Source: Caryophanon tenue
GTDB lineage: Bacteria; Bacillota; Bacilli; Bacillales_A; Planococcaceae
Assembly (NCBI RefSeq): GCF_001700315.1
Contig: NZ_MASJ01000003.1
Span: forward strand, 248,001-312,000
Reading direction: 5' to 3'
DNA: 64,000 nucleotides
The translations under genes and the position numbers were made by a program. A model generated the notes under the pieces. It was not told the DNA's origin, ran no database searches, and saw only the letters and a program-made list of their open reading frames with translations. Positions 18,228 to 29,370 of this stretch are shown here, in pieces (within the stretch, counting starts at the first letter, position 1; each line of letters starts with the position of its first letter).

Positions 18228-20993
18228 ATGGTAGAGTATAAAAAAACATTACGTATGCCGGATACACCGTTCCCAATGCGCGGTAACTTACCGGCAAACG
18301 AACCGAAAACACAACAAAAATGGGCAGAATTAGATATTAACAAATTGGTGATGGAGCGCACAGCAAACCGTCCAACATTTATGTTACATGATGGCCCTCC
18401 GTACGCAAATGGTGATATCCATATCGGTCACGCATTAAATAAAGTGTTAAAAGATATGATTAACCGTCATAAATCAATGACAGGCTTCCACGTAAACTAT
18501 GTACCAGGTTGGGACACACACGGTTTACCAATCGAGCAAGCATTAACAAATAAAGGTGTGAACCGTAAAGAAATGTCGGTTGCACAGTTCCGCGAGCTTT
18601 GTGAGCAATATGCGTATGAGCAAGTAGCAAACCAAAGCGGTCAATTCCAACGCTTAGGTGTACGCGGTGATTGGGACAACCCATATATCACATTAAAACC
18701 AGAATTCGAAGCACGACAAATCGAAGTGTTCGGTAAAATGGCTGAAAAAGGATATATCTATAAAGGATTAAAGCCAGTATATTGGTCACCATCTTCTGAA
18801 TCAGCATTAGCAGAAGCAGAAATTGAGTATCAAGATGTGGAATCATTCTCAATTTACGTAGCATTTGACTTAAAAGAAGCGAACGGTGTCGTACCAGCAG
18901 ATGCAAAATTCATTATCTGGACGACAACACCTTGGACGATTCCAGCAAACTTAGGGATTTCAGTAAACCCTGAAATTGACTATGCAGTAGTAGCAGTTGG
19001 CGATGCAAAATACATCGTTGCACAAGCATTACTTGAAACAGTAGCAACAGAATTAGGCTGGGAAGATGTTGAAACAATCCAAACGGTTAAAGGGGAAGCG
19101 CTAGATCGTTTAGTAGCAGAGCACCCTCTTTACAAGCGTGATTCTTTAGTAATGGTGGGCGACCACGTAACGACTGAAGCAGGTACAGGCTGTGTACATA
19201 CAGCACCTGGTCACGGTGAAGACGACTATAACGTTGGTAAATTATACGGCTTAGACGTATTATCACCAGTGGATAACCGCGGTTGTTATACAGATGAAGC
19301 ACCTGGCTTTGAAGGATTATTCTATGAAAAAGCAAACCCAATCGTTATCGATAAGTTAACAGAAGCGGGCGCATTATTAAAAGTATCTAAATTCTCACAC
19401 TCATATCCACATGACTGGCGTACGAAAAAGCCGGTAATCTTCCGTGCAACGCCACAATGGTTTGCATCAGTGGATATGTTCCGCGATGAATTATTACAAG
19501 CTGTCACATCAACAACGTTCACACCAGCATGGGGTGAGACGCGTTTATACAACATGATTCGTGACCGTGGCGACTGGGTAATCTCTCGTCAACGTGCATG
19601 GGGTGTACCGATTCCGATTTTCTATGCTGAAAACGGTGAGCCAATCATCACACCAGAAACTATTGCACACGTATCAAGCTTATTCCGTGAGCACGGTTCA
19701 AACATTTGGTTCCAAAAAGAAGCAAAAGAATTATTACCAGCAGGCTTCACGCATGAAGGTAGCCCGAATGGCGAATTCACAAAAGAAAATGACATTATGG
19801 ACGTATGGTTCGACTCTGGTTCTTCACACCAAGGCGTATTAGCAGAACGTGGCATGCAATACCCAGCAGACCTTTACTTAGAAGGTTCTGACCAACACCG
19901 CGGTTGGTTTAACTCATCATTAATCACATCGGTTGCGATTAATGGGTACGCACCATATAAAGGCTTATTAACACATGGTTTCGTATTAGACGGTGATGGA
20001 CGCAAAATGTCAAAATCACTTGGTAATGTTATCATTCCACAAAAGGTAATGGACCAATACGGTGCAGACATTTTACGTTTATGGGTAGCATCAGTAGATT
20101 ACACAGCGGATGTGCGTATCTCGATGGATATGTTAAAGCAAGTAGCGGAAGTGTACCGTAAAATCCGTAATACATTACGTTTCTTACATGGTAACGTATC
20201 TGACTTTACAGAAGCAGACCGTGTAGCGTATGCAGATATGCACGAAATGGACCAATACATGTACATGCGCTTACAAGAAACATTACAAACAGTGCGTGAC
20301 GCGTATGACCGTTATGACTTCTCAACAGTATACACAACAGTGAATAACTTCGTAGCAATTGAATTATCATCATTCTACTTAGATATCGCCAAAGATGTTG
20401 TTTATATCGAAGGGCCAAACAACGCAAGCCGTTTAGCAATGCAAACTGTGATGTATGATACGTTAATGACGTTAGTAAAAGTATTAGCGCCAATCTTACC
20501 GCATACAGCAGATGAAATGTGGCAGTTCTTAGGACAAGAAGAAGTATCGGTACAATTAACGGACTTCCCTGAAGCTGTAACACATGACAACTATGCAGAC
20601 TTACATGCGAAATGGTCAAACATCATCGCAGTACGTGATAGCGTATTAAAAGTATTAGAAACAGCACGTAACGCAAAAGTTATTGGTAAATCATTAGAAG
20701 CAAAAGTAACAGTGTACAGTGAAAGCGAAGCAATCGAGTTCTTAAACGATGCACGCATTAACTTTGCACAATTAGCAATCGTATCGCAATTCAACATCGG
20801 TGGCGCGTTAGAAAACGCACCAGCAGATGCAATGGCATTTGAGGGCTATGCATTAACAGTTGAAAAAGCTGACGGTGAAAAATGTGAGCGCTGCTGGACA
20901 ATCTCTGAAACAGTTGGACAAGACGAGCGCCACGTAACATTATGTACACGTTGTGCAACAGTTGTAGAAGAGCACTATAGCGACGTAGAATAA
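18228..20993 (+). CDS. ileS: Isoleucyl-tRNA synthetase
   Basis: Class I aminoacyl-tRNA synthetase charging tRNA-Ile. The ATG at 18228 follows GAAGGAGG and gives 921 residues, the same length as the B. subtilis enzyme; the longer frame from 18168 starts inside the leader terminator. Signature HIGH is at residues 65-68 and KMSKS at 593-597. The editing (CP1) domain contains TTPWTIPAN and [15 protein letters not shown]. The C-terminal zinc motif (CERCW and CTRC) is intact. This is the ordinary bacterial type, not the eukaryote-like mupirocin-resistant form, judged by the ending and motifs. Confidence 0.98.
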   Translation: MVEYKKTLRMPDTPFPMRGNLPANEPKTQQKWAELDINKLVMERTANRPTFMLHDGPPYANGDIHIGHALNKVLKDMINRHKSMTGFHVNYVPGWDTHGLPIEQALTNKGVNRKEMSVAQFRELCEQYAYEQVANQSGQFQRLGVRGDWDNPYITLKPEFEARQIEVFGKMAEKGYIYKGLKPVYWSPSSESALAEAEIEYQDVESFSIYVAFDLKEANGVVPADAKFIIWTTTPWTIPANLGISVNPEIDYAVVAVGDAKYIVAQALLETVATELGWEDVETIQTVKGEALDRLVAEHPLYKRDSLVMVGDHVTTEAGTGCVHTAPGHGEDDYNVGKLYGLDVLSPVDNRGCYTDEAPGFEGLFYEKANPIVIDKLTEAGALLKVSKFSHSYPHDWRTKKPVIFRATPQWFASVDMFRDELLQAVTSTTFTPAWGETRLYNMIRDRGDWVISRQRAWGVPIPIFYAENGEPIITPETIAHVSSLFREHGSNIWFQKEAKELLPAGFTHEGSPNGEFTKENDIMDVWFDSGSSHQGVLAERGMQYPADLYLEGSDQHRGWFNSSLITSVAINGYAPYKGLLTHGFVLDGDGRKMSKSLGNVIIPQKVMDQYGADILRLWVASVDYTADVRISMDMLKQVAEVYRKIRNTLRFLHGNVSDFTEADRVAYADMHEMDQYMYMRLQETLQTVRDAYDRYDFSTVYTTVNNFVAIELSSFYLDIAKDVVYIEGPNNASRLAMQTVMYDTLMTLVKVLAPILPHTADEMWQFLGQEEVSVQLTDFPEAVTHDNYADLHAKWSNIIAVRDSVLKVLETARNAKVIGKSLEAKVTVYSESEAIEFLNDARINFAQLAIVSQFNIGGALENAPADAMAFEGYALTVEKADGEKCERCWTISETVGQDERHVTLCTRCATVVEEHYSDVE

Positions 20994-21001
20994 GCAACGA
21001 T

Positions 21002-21049
21002 AAAAGCGAGGTACAACACGATCAATTCGTGTGTATCCTCGCTTTTTTT
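21002..21049. terminator. Terminator between ileS and the convergent AraC-type gene
   Basis: AAAAGCGAGG (21002-21011) pairs with CCTCGCTTTT (21037-21046), with an inner CACGA/TCGTG stem and a run of T on the plus strand. On the minus strand a shorter T run follows, so it may serve both genes. The T run overlaps the stop codon of the minus-strand gene. Confidence 0.87.
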
Positions 21050-22253
21050 ATTTAAAGAAAATCTCACGCGTGTGGCGATAATCGCTCGGTGATAGCGTCA
21101 CGTATTTTTTGAAAATGCCACTAAAATAGCTTGATGTATTAAAGCCATAATCCGCTGAAATTTGTTCGAGCGTCTGCGTTGTACGACGCAGTGGAATAAG
21201 CGTGTGGATAATGCGTATATACGCCGTGTATTCCGGAAAGTTCAGCCCTGTTTCTCGCTTAAATAATTTGCCGAAATAAGCAGGGCTAAATCCGACAACG
21301 CGCGCGACTTGTGAAATATTTAATGGCTCATGGCAATGTTTCTCAATATAATCGACTGCCTGTAAAATGCTCGGATGCTTAGGTAATTGTTCGGCAAAGC
21401 GCATATGAATCCAATTTGCGGGTGGCTTGCGCCGTGCCATACGCGCTTGAATATAAGAATGGTATAAGTCCAGTGGTTTACCAACAGTTGTGCCAATGCC
21501 CATATATGTATAGATGTGAGCCGTTTTTAACGTGTCAATCACCTGTGTTAGCGCGTCGATACCGGTCGTCCATTCGAGAAAGGATTGATATGGATTTGGG
21601 ACGTGTATGAGTACAACTAGCCGATTCCCAAATGGTAAACAGTGCAACTCATCTTGCGCAAAAGCTGCTTTCAGTAAGGTGTAGACATGCTCGCAGTGTT
21701 GTAATGGTGTTGGTGTTCCGGTAGCGAAACATTGTAAAAAGAGCACAGTGTTTGGGAATTTCTTCATAGAAATCGGTGCGGTTGCTTGCAGTAATTGCTG
21801 CTCCGTTTGAATTTCTTTTCGGATGATACTACGTAATAATGTGTCGTAATACAGCGACCCAGCTTCTTGCATTTCTACCGATAAATCTTCATAGTCGAAT
21901 GTCGACTGCTGCTTTTGCTGTTGAAACGTTGTATAAATTTTACGCGCTGCACGTAAAAATTTATGTTTTTGAAGCGGTTCAATCAGCAAATAAGCAAGTT
22001 GTAACTCAACAGCGATGGATGCAGAGTATGCAAGTTTACTCGGTACGATGGGGATGATGATACATTGTGGATACGCGCGTTGAATGCGTCGCAGTGTAAT
22101 CCAATCGTACAGATGGTCGATTTGTGTAATATAGAGACTTGCTTCATCAAGTGAATGCGTAAACGTAATATTTGGTAAAGCTAGTTCCGCAATCCACTCT
22201 TTCATTTGTTGCATGTATTCGGGTTGTTGACAATGAACGTATATATTGAACAT
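21048..22253 (-). CDS. AraC-family transcriptional regulator with receiver-like N-terminal domain
   Basis: A 401-residue probable DNA-binding regulator. The C-terminal ~100 residues are a typical AraC double helix-turn-helix: YIEKHCHEPLNISQVARVVG, then FSPAYFGKLFKRETGLNF and YGFNTSSYFSGIFKKY. The first ~115 residues look like a response-regulator receiver fold (alternating hydrophobic strands, AYLLIEPLQKHKFLRAARKI resembling the usual KP-helix end), but I see no clear phosphoacceptor aspartate or acidic pair. No sensor kinase gene is adjacent. It is transcribed away from a DUF485/symporter pair, its most likely target. Ligand or signal is unknown. Confidence 0.8.
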   Translation of the reverse strand: MFNIYVHCQQPEYMQQMKEWIAELALPNITFTHSLDEASLYITQIDHLYDWITLRRIQRAYPQCIIIPIVPSKLAYSASIAVELQLAYLLIEPLQKHKFLRAARKIYTTFQQQKQQSTFDYEDLSVEMQEAGSLYYDTLLRSIIRKEIQTEQQLLQATAPISMKKFPNTVLFLQCFATGTPTPLQHCEHVYTLLKAAFAQDELHCLPFGNRLVVLIHVPNPYQSFLEWTTGIDALTQVIDTLKTAHIYTYMGIGTTVGKPLDLYHSYIQARMARRKPPANWIHMRFAEQLPKHPSILQAVDYIEKHCHEPLNISQVARVVGFSPAYFGKLFKRETGLNFPEYTAYIRIIHTLIPLRRTTQTLEQISADYGFNTSSYFSGIFKKYVTLSPSDYRHTREIFFK

Positions 22254-22318
22254 TAAACACCCTCCTATATTATTCGTATATAAGAATATTGTACATAAAA
22301 AAGCGAAAAATTACATCA

Positions 22319-22348
22319 TTGTAGCTAAAAAGTGTAAGGTGTTATGAT
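22319..22348 (+). promoter_or_regulatory. Candidate promoter of the DUF485/symporter pair
   Basis: TTGTAG (22319-22324), 18 bases, TATGAT (22343-22348). Just downstream, ACATATTAC (22354-22362) and GTAATATGT (22395-22403) form a spaced inverted repeat that could bind a regulator or shape the leader. The interval is shared with the divergent AraC-type gene. Confidence 0.5.
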
Positions 22349-22469
22349 ACAGAACATATTACACTAGCTATAAGCTTTCTGTTCATATTTTTCTGTAATA
22401 TGTAGATTATTTTGTACTTTATGTGATGTGACGGATAAATGCTTAATTTACCAATAAGGAGGAGTTTGC

Positions 22470-22844
22470 ATGGCAGCAGAATATCAAGACTATGATTATG
22501 TTGAAGCAGGAACGATTGATGCGAAGGATTTACCGCCATTAAAACCACAAATTAAAAAGAACATGCGCGGGGAATTATCGACAGGTTTAATTTTAGCGAC
22601 CATTTATTTTGCATTTATTTTTTCAATTCCCGTATTAAACTGGTTCTTTCCCGACATTGCGTTTAAGCCGTTTTGGGGTGGGATGACAGTTACATGGTTT
22701 TTAACGACAGTTATTGGTATGGCAATGGCATTTATCATCGGTGGTTTACACACATATTTATATGAGCGTCGCCTAAAGAAATATGTTACGACAACAGATG
22801 TGAAGGAGGCGGACGAAGATGCTCGAAACACTACTATCTCCTAA
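22470..22844 (+). CDS. DUF485 membrane protein, partner of solute symporter
   Basis: A 124-residue protein with a hydrophilic N-terminus and two membrane helices (about 37-60 and 70-97), typical of DUF485. Genes of this family almost always precede a sodium/solute symporter of the acetate-permease (ActP) type, as ywcB precedes ywcA in B. subtilis, and the product is thought to be an accessory subunit. It starts behind AAGGAGG and overlaps the next gene by 26 bases, so the two are translationally coupled. Confidence 0.85.
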   Translation: MAAEYQDYDYVEAGTIDAKDLPPLKPQIKKNMRGELSTGLILATIYFAFIFSIPVLNWFFPDIAFKPFWGGMTVTWFLTTVIGMAMAFIIGGLHTYLYERRLKKYVTTTDVKEADEDARNTTIS

Positions 22845-24387
22845 AATGATTTTGACGATTATCCTAATGGGAACAATCGTCTACATTACATATTTAACGA
22901 AGAAAAACGAAAATGCCTCGGAGTTTTTCGTTGGTGGACGTAGCTTTGGGTGGTTCACGAACGGTTCGGCAATTGGCGGAGATTATTTAAGTGCCGCGAC
23001 GTTTTTAGGAATTGCCGGTTTAACATTCCAACTTGGTTATGATGGTGCGTATTATGCATTATGTTTCTCAATTGGTTTAACGCTGCTGGCGATTTTTGTT
23101 GCAGGGCCATTACGCCGCTTCGGAGCATACACAGTAGCCGACTTTTTAGGCTACCGCTTCCATAGTAAGCGCGCTCGTTTAGTAGCGGTACTTGTTGTCT
23201 TTTCGATTTCAGGCTTCTATGCCGCGCCACAATTATTAGGTGCCGCGCAAATTTTAAGTATGTTCTTCGGTACATCGTATGAATTTGGCATTATTTTCAC
23301 ATGTGCGGTAATGGTATTTTACGTAGGTGTTGGAGGTATGAAAGGAACAACGATTAACCAAGCATTAGAGCTGTGGATTCGTCTAGCAGCGTTTGTGATT
23401 ATGGCAGGTGTTGCGATTTACGGTGGTCTGCATTATGACAAAGTGCTAGATGGCATTAACTCATTTACAGGTCCGATTGCAGATACGTCTCCGTACGCAT
23501 TAGACGGTAAAGATATTGAGTTTGATGGGGAAGCATGGACAGGGACAGGTTTCTATTTCCCATCATTCTGGGATACAATCAGTATTACAATCGCATTAGC
23601 ATTAGGAACAATTGGGCTTCCGCATATTTTACTGCGCTTCTACACAAATCCAAGTGCAAAAGCCGCGCGTAAATCAGCATTAATGGCAATTGGGATTGCG
23701 TCCGTGTTCTTCTTATTTGCTGTATATTTAGGGACAGTAGGTCGTTCGATTTTCTTAAGCGGTGAAGCAAGTGACCAAGTGATGGCGGATATGGTTGCAG
23801 GCGGTAACAACATGGTCATTCCGTCCACAGCGCAAGCACTCGGTGGGGAGTGGCTGCTTGGTTTAGTCATTGCTGGTGCGTTCGCTGCCGTGTTCTCGAA
23901 TTTATCGGGCTTATTTATCGCAAGTTCAGGTGCATTAGCGCATGATTTATACGGCACATTTATTAAAAAAGATATGACACAAAAGCAGCGCGTAATGGCT
24001 GGTAAAGTGGCAATTTTAATTTTAGCGGTTGTGTACGGTGCGCTTGGTCTACTTGTAAAGGATGCGTCAATTGGTCACCTAGTAGCGCTCGCCTTTACGG
24101 TCGCAGCAAGTACGTTTGCGCCGATATTTATTTTAGGCATTTGGTGGAGACGCATGACTGAAAAAGGAGCGATTGCCGGTTTACTAGTTGGCTTAATCGT
24201 GTCGATGTGGATGATTTTCTTACCAGGTACAGTGCCAGACTTCTTAACATTTAAAGTGCCGGGTATTGTGACTGTTCCAATTGGCTTCTTATCGGTAATT
24301 GTTGTGTCATTACTTGACCGTAAAGTACCAGCAGATGTGAATGACTTTATGGAAAAGGTTCACTCAAAAGAAGCAGAAACAGTATAA
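22819..24387 (+). CDS. Sodium:solute symporter, acetate-permease-like (YwcA/ActP type)
   Basis: Membrane transporter of 522 residues with about 13 hydrophobic helices. The N-terminal signature FFVGGRSFGWFTNGSAIGGDYLSAATFLG is typical of the SSS family near its first helices; GGMKGTTINQ and the later WWRRMTEKGAIAG block agree with acetate/short-chain monocarboxylate permeases. The exact substrate cannot be read from the sequence; acetate or a related carboxylate is an inference from the DUF485 neighbour. The divergent AraC-type protein probably controls it. A terminator follows. Confidence 0.87.
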   Translation: MLETLLSPKMILTIILMGTIVYITYLTKKNENASEFFVGGRSFGWFTNGSAIGGDYLSAATFLGIAGLTFQLGYDGAYYALCFSIGLTLLAIFVAGPLRRFGAYTVADFLGYRFHSKRARLVAVLVVFSISGFYAAPQLLGAAQILSMFFGTSYEFGIIFTCAVMVFYVGVGGMKGTTINQALELWIRLAAFVIMAGVAIYGGLHYDKVLDGINSFTGPIADTSPYALDGKDIEFDGEAWTGTGFYFPSFWDTISITIALALGTIGLPHILLRFYTNPSAKAARKSALMAIGIASVFFLFAVYLGTVGRSIFLSGEASDQVMADMVAGGNNMVIPSTAQALGGEWLLGLVIAGAFAAVFSNLSGLFIASSGALAHDLYGTFIKKDMTQKQRVMAGKVAILILAVVYGALGLLVKDASIGHLVALAFTVAASTFAPIFILGIWWRRMTEKGAIAGLLVGLIVSMWMIFLPGTVPDFLTFKVPGIVTVPIGFLSVIVVSLLDRKVPADVNDFMEKVHSKEAETV

Positions 24388-24399
24388 TACACAAATTTG

Positions 24400-24430
24400 C
24401 AACTCTTCGCTATGCGGAGAGTTGTTTTTT
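24400..24430 (+). terminator. Intrinsic terminator after the symporter
   Basis: CAACTCTTCGC (24400-24410), loop TAT, GCGGAGAGTTG (24414-24424), then TTTTTT. One G-T pair occurs in the stem. Confidence 0.92.
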
Positions 24431-24511
24431 CATCGATGACACTTCTTTACAGTAGGCATTACGAGAGGGGCTATGTTAAAATAGTCAACGTATGAGTAGG
24501 AGGCGTAATTT

Positions 24512-24985
24512 GTGAAAAAGATGTATTTGCTTGCATTTTTCGTAATATTGATTGACCAATGGACGAAGTGGTTAGTCGTCAAAAATATGGAACTAGGAGA
24601 ACGCCTCATTGTTTGGGACCCATGGTTTGCATTATTATCGCATCGTAATCGAGGCGCAGCATGGGGTATGCTTCAAGGACAAATAGGGTTCTTTACAATT
24701 GTAACAATCGCCGTCATTATTGGCGTTATTTATTTCTACCATAAAGAGGCGAAAGGAAAGCCTTTAATGCAAGCGAGTTTAATGTTATTGCTTGGTGGAG
24801 CAATCGGTAATTTTATTGACCGTTTATTCCGAGGAGAAGTAGTAGACTTCTTTGATGTATTAATCCCTGTGATTGATTACGACTTCCCAATCTTTAATAT
24901 TGCTGACGCGGCGTTAACAATTTCTGTAGTTTTATTGTTCTTTGTCATTTTATTTGATAAAGACGAGAAAGAAAAGGTGAAGTAA
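24512..24985 (+). CDS. lspA: Lipoprotein signal peptidase (signal peptidase II)
   Basis: Membrane aspartic protease that removes signal peptides from diacylglyceryl-modified prolipoproteins. The 157 residues form four helices. Conserved blocks are IDQWTKWLV near the start, NRGAAWGM, and the two catalytic aspartate motifs GGAIGNFIDRLFRGEVVDF and FNIADAALT. The start is GTG behind AGTAGGAGG. It overlaps the next gene by one base; the lspA-rluD-like pair upstream of the pyr operon matches B. subtilis. Confidence 0.96.
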   Translation: MKKMYLLAFFVILIDQWTKWLVVKNMELGERLIVWDPWFALLSHRNRGAAWGMLQGQIGFFTIVTIAVIIGVIYFYHKEAKGKPLMQASLMLLLGGAIGNFIDRLFRGEVVDFFDVLIPVIDYDFPIFNIADAALTISVVLLFFVILFDKDEKEKVK

Positions 24986-25902
24986 TGACTGTAGAAACAT
25001 TTCAAGTAACAGAAGAATTTGCAGGAGAGCGTATTGATAAAGCATTAAGCGCGATGCAACCAGAGTGGTCACGTACACAAGTAGGAAACTGGGCAACAGA
25101 AGGTATTGTATTAGTAAACGGCAATGTCGTAAAAGCGAAGCAAAAAGTAAAAGCAGGCGACGTAATTGAAGTGACGGTACCAGAGCCAGAGCCACTTGAT
25201 GTCATTCCAGAGGCAATGGATTTAGAAATCGTGTATGAAGATGCAGACGTATTAGTTGTCAATAAGCCACGTGGTATGGTTGTACACCCAGCACCTGGTC
25301 ATTTAACAGGTACATTGGTGAACGGCTTAATGCATCACTGCACAGATTTATCAGGCATTAACGGTATTATGCGTCCAGGCATTGTTCACCGTATCGATAA
25401 AGATACGTCGGGCTTATTAATGGTTGCTAAAAATGACGTTGCACATGAATCACTGGTCAACCAATTAGTAAACAAAACGGTAACGCGTGTCTATACAGCG
25501 CTTGTACACGGTCATATTGCCCATGAAAAGGGTACAATTGATGCGCCAATCGGACGTGACCAAAAAGACCGTCAAAAGCAAGCTGTTGTTGACAAAGGGA
25601 AACATGCTGTAACACATTTCCGTGTGTTAGAACGTATCGGTGGTAGCTTTACATTAGTAGAGTGTCGTTTAGAAACAGGTCGTACGCATCAAATCCGTGT
25701 ACACATGAATTATATTGGCTTCCCATTAGCAGGAGACCCAAAATATGGTCCACGTAAAACAGTTGATTTTGATGGACAAGTATTACACGCGGGTGTATTA
25801 GGATTTGAACATCCGACAACAGGTGAATATTTAGAGTTTAGTGCGCCAATCCCAGAAGATTACGCAGCGTTATTACAACAAATTCGTTTAGAAAACGCAT
25901 AA
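24985..25902 (+). CDS. ylyB: Ribosomal large-subunit pseudouridine synthase, RluD family
   Basis: RNA-modifying enzyme of 305 residues. An N-terminal S4 RNA-binding domain (about 14-75: ERIDKALSAMQPEWSRTQV, VLVNGNVVKAKQKVKAGD) is followed by the catalytic domain with HRIDKDTSGLLMVAKND near residue 134, where the aspartate is the nucleophile, and ETGRTHQIRVHM near residue 230. The family modifies 23S rRNA, but the precise position cannot be read from the sequence. It is translationally coupled to lspA. Confidence 0.93.
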   Translation: MTVETFQVTEEFAGERIDKALSAMQPEWSRTQVGNWATEGIVLVNGNVVKAKQKVKAGDVIEVTVPEPEPLDVIPEAMDLEIVYEDADVLVVNKPRGMVVHPAPGHLTGTLVNGLMHHCTDLSGINGIMRPGIVHRIDKDTSGLLMVAKNDVAHESLVNQLVNKTVTRVYTALVHGHIAHEKGTIDAPIGRDQKDRQKQAVVDKGKHAVTHFRVLERIGGSFTLVECRLETGRTHQIRVHMNYIGFPLAGDPKYGPRKTVDFDGQVLHAGVLGFEHPTTGEYLEFSAPIPEDYAALLQQIRLENA

Positions 25903-25914
25903 TTGAAGAAAAGG

Positions 25915-25953
25915 GACTACATCGACAACGAAGTCGATGTAGTCTCTTTTTTT
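25915..25953 (+). terminator. Intrinsic terminator of the lspA unit
   Basis: A perfect 12-bp stem, GACTACATCGAC (25915-25926) with GTCGATGTAGTC (25933-25944), then C and a long T run. It insulates the pyr operon from upstream transcription. The next 135 bases hold a second weak promoter-like pair, TTGTTT-18-TACAAT (25970-25999), and otherwise nothing clear. Confidence 0.95.
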
Positions 25954-26088
25954 ACAGTTGTTTTTGAAATTGTTTGTAATGTGAAGGAAATGCTACAATG
26001 TGTATTTTATTTATATATAATCTGAAAATATGATGTATTTTGATAAAAAAGACTTTTCTTTTTAGTTGTCCGACCTTTCAAACGTCAG

Positions 26089-26117
26089 TTGACACGATAA
26101 AAAAAGAGGCATATACT
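26089..26117 (+). promoter_or_regulatory. Main sigma-A promoter of the pyr operon
   Basis: TTGACA (26089-26094), 17 bases, TATACT (26112-26117): near consensus. Transcription would start around 26124, about 80 bases before the PyrR-binding loop. Confidence 0.9.
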
Positions 26118-26193
26118 AGCAACAGTGAACAGCAAGCGATTCGACAGAGAGCGAAACTTGCACCAATCACACTTTTAAAAATTGTATAGTATT

Positions 26194-26919
<726 letters not shown>

Positions 26920-26942
26920 CAAAGAGTGAGGCACGAACAACA

Positions 26943-28250
26943 ATGGCAAGTAAACCAATATTAGACATTCATGATAAACCAAGTGCAACACAGCTTGTCA
27001 CATTAAGTTTCCAACATTTATTTGCAATGTTTGGTTCGACGATTTTAGTGCCACAGCTAGTGGGCTTAGATCCAGCAATTGCCTTACTAACAAGTGGGAT
27101 TGCAACGATTATCTTCCTATTAATTACACAATTTAAAGTACCGGCGTATTTAGGGTCATCCTTCGCATTTATCGCGCCCATTATTACAGTCGCAGGTTTA
27201 GATGCATCAGGTGTTGCTGTAAACCCAGGAAATGCGATGATAGGCGCAATGCTTGTCGGGATTGTGTATGCGATTGTCGCACTCCTAATCAAAACAACAG
27301 GCTATAAATGGTTGATGGCATTATTACCACCAATCGTTGTTGCACCAGTTATTATCGTTATCGGTTTAGGATTAGCAGGAACAGCAGTAGATATGGCGAT
27401 GAATATTACAGTAGACGGTGTAAAAGAGTATAGTGGCTTGCACTTCTCAGCAGCACTTGTTACATTGTTTGCGGCCATTATCTTCAATGTATACTTTAAA
27501 AATATTTTAAGCGCGATGCCAATCTTACTTGGCTTAATCGTCGGGTATGTATACGCAATGGGCATTGGCATAGTTGATTTTACAGCAGTGAAAGAAGCAT
27601 CATGGTTTGAAATGCCAAACTTCTTAATTCCAGGTGTGGATTATGAGTTCAGCATTACAGCAACGATTGTTGCAGCGATGATTCCAGTTGTTATCGTAAC
27701 CATTTCAGAACATATTGGACATCAATTAGTACTGGGTAAAGTGGTCGAACGTAATTACATTAAAGACCCAGGTTTACACCGCTCTTTACTAGGTGACGGA
27801 TTAGGGACATTCGTTAGTGCTTTAATCGGTGGCCCACCAAAAACGACATACGGTGAAAACATCGGTGTATTAGCTATTACACGTGTGTACTCCGTATATG
27901 TTATCTTTGGCGCAGCCATTGTCGCAATCGTTATTTCCTTCTTTGGGAAAGTGATGGCCGTTATTTCTACGATTCCAACGGCAGTACTTGGCGGGATTTC
28001 CATTCTACTATTCGGGATTATCGCTTCAAGCGGCTTACGCATGTTTGTCGATAGCCAAGTAGACTTCGGTAACAACCGTAACATGGTCATTGCATCGGTC
28101 ATTTTAGTCATCGGTATCGGTGGTGCGAAATTAGAAATCGGTTCATTTGTTATGTCAGGTATGGCATTAGCAGCAGTCGTTGGTGTACTACTAAACTTAA
28201 TCTTACCAGGTAGAGATAAAGGTGTAACAGATGTACATGATCTTGATTAA
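26943..28250 (+). CDS. pyrP: Uracil permease PyrP
   Basis: Membrane nucleobase transporter (NCS2/uracil:proton symporter) of 435 residues with about 12-14 hydrophobic helices. TLSFQHLFAMFGSTILVPQL, LGDGLGTFVSALIGGPPKTTYGENIGVLA and the EHIGHQ block are typical of uracil permeases. It lies 23 bases after pyrR; unlike B. subtilis there is no attenuator between the two genes, so pyrR and pyrP share one control point. Confidence 0.95.
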   Translation: MASKPILDIHDKPSATQLVTLSFQHLFAMFGSTILVPQLVGLDPAIALLTSGIATIIFLLITQFKVPAYLGSSFAFIAPIITVAGLDASGVAVNPGNAMIGAMLVGIVYAIVALLIKTTGYKWLMALLPPIVVAPVIIVIGLGLAGTAVDMAMNITVDGVKEYSGLHFSAALVTLFAAIIFNVYFKNILSAMPILLGLIVGYVYAMGIGIVDFTAVKEASWFEMPNFLIPGVDYEFSITATIVAAMIPVVIVTISEHIGHQLVLGKVVERNYIKDPGLHRSLLGDGLGTFVSALIGGPPKTTYGENIGVLAITRVYSVYVIFGAAIVAIVISFFGKVMAVISTIPTAVLGGISILLFGIIASSGLRMFVDSQVDFGNNRNMVIASVILVIGIGGAKLEIGSFVMSGMALAAVVGVLLNLILPGRDKGVTDVHDLD

Positions 28251-28263
28251 TTAAATAGAACGA

Positions 28264-28388
28264 CCTTTTAAAAATTGTCCAGAGAGGCAAACAAGGGAAC
28301 GTAAGCATAGCCAGCACATAAGTTTTATGATGCCTTAGCTTCGTGCACCCTAAATTGCCTCGCTTCTGACAGAAGTGAGGCTTTTTTA
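28264..28388 (+). promoter_or_regulatory. PyrR-dependent attenuator between pyrP and pyrB
   Basis: A second PyrR loop, TTGTCCAGAGAGGCA (28275-28289), flanked by CCTT/AAGG. The terminator is GCCTCGCTTCT (28357-28367), loop GAC, AGAAGTGAGGC (28371-28381), then T. It separates control of the biosynthetic genes from that of the permease. Confidence 0.93.
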
Positions 28389-28491
28389 TACGCTGAAGTT
28401 TGTGAAAATTCATGAATCTGTAAAATGAGAATTATTTGAAATAGGACGCTTGTCCAAAAAGATAAACGCCATTTCAAATGGGAGGCACATT

Positions 28492-29370
28492 ATGAAAAAC
28501 TTATTGTCAATGGAACACTTATCAACAGAAGAAATTTTACACATGTTAAGCCGAGCAGCAGCATTTGAACGCGGAGAAGCGGCAGCACTACAACGTACAT
28601 ATCATGTCGCGAACTTATTTTTCGAACCAAGTACGCGTACGAAAACAAGCTTTGAAATGGCAGAGCGTCGCGTCGGCTGTGAAGTCATTCCGTTTGATGC
28701 AGGCTTCTCAAGTGCACTAAAAGGCGAGACAATGTATGACACAGTGAAGACATTAGAGATGATTGGCATTGACGCGGTGGTCATTCGTGCAAAGGAAGAT
28801 GAATATTATAACGAGCTATTAGAAGGCATCAACTGCGCAGTGATTAATGCAGGAGACGGTGCAGGTCAGCATCCATCGCAATGCTTGCTTGATTTATATA
28901 CGATTCATAAAGAGTTTGGACACTTTGAAGGTTTAAACATAACGATTGTCGGTGACATTTCACATAGTCGTGTTGCGAAGTCAAACGCAACAGCATTAAC
29001 GCGCTTAGGTGCAAACGTAAGATTTCTTTGCCCGGCAGAATGGGCAGGCAACTTTGAAGCAGCACACAGTTGGGATGAAGTGTTAGAAGATAGTGATGTC
29101 ATCATGTTATTACGTATCCAACATGAGCGTCATGCAGTAAGTAAAAACTTCTCAAAAGATAGCTATCATGAAGAGTTCGGCTTAACGCCTGAACGTGAAC
29201 GACGCATGAAAGAAGGGGCAATTATTATGCACCCAGCCCCAATTAACCGCGATGTTGAAATTGCAGACGAGCTTGTAGAGTGTGAACGCTCACGCATTTT
29301 TGCACAAGTACGCAATGGTGTATTCGCACGTATGGCAATTTTAGAAACGATTTTAAAGGAGAGAAACTAA
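28492..29370 (+). CDS. pyrB: Aspartate carbamoyltransferase catalytic subunit
   Basis: Condenses carbamoyl phosphate and aspartate. The ATG at 28492 follows GGGAGG; an upstream in-frame ATG at 28450 lacks a ribosome site. 292 residues, slightly short of the 304 in B. subtilis. The carbamoyl-phosphate motif [14 protein letters not shown] is near residue 46 and the HPSQ motif (HPTQ in most relatives) near residue 126. No regulatory pyrI is present, as usual in Bacillales. The stop shares a base with the pyrC start (TAATG). Confidence 0.97.
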   Translation: MKNLLSMEHLSTEEILHMLSRAAAFERGEAAALQRTYHVANLFFEPSTRTKTSFEMAERRVGCEVIPFDAGFSSALKGETMYDTVKTLEMIGIDAVVIRAKEDEYYNELLEGINCAVINAGDGAGQHPSQCLLDLYTIHKEFGHFEGLNITIVGDISHSRVAKSNATALTRLGANVRFLCPAEWAGNFEAAHSWDEVLEDSDVIMLLRIQHERHAVSKNFSKDSYHEEFGLTPERERRMKEGAIIMHPAPINRDVEIADELVECERSRIFAQVRNGVFARMAILETILKERN

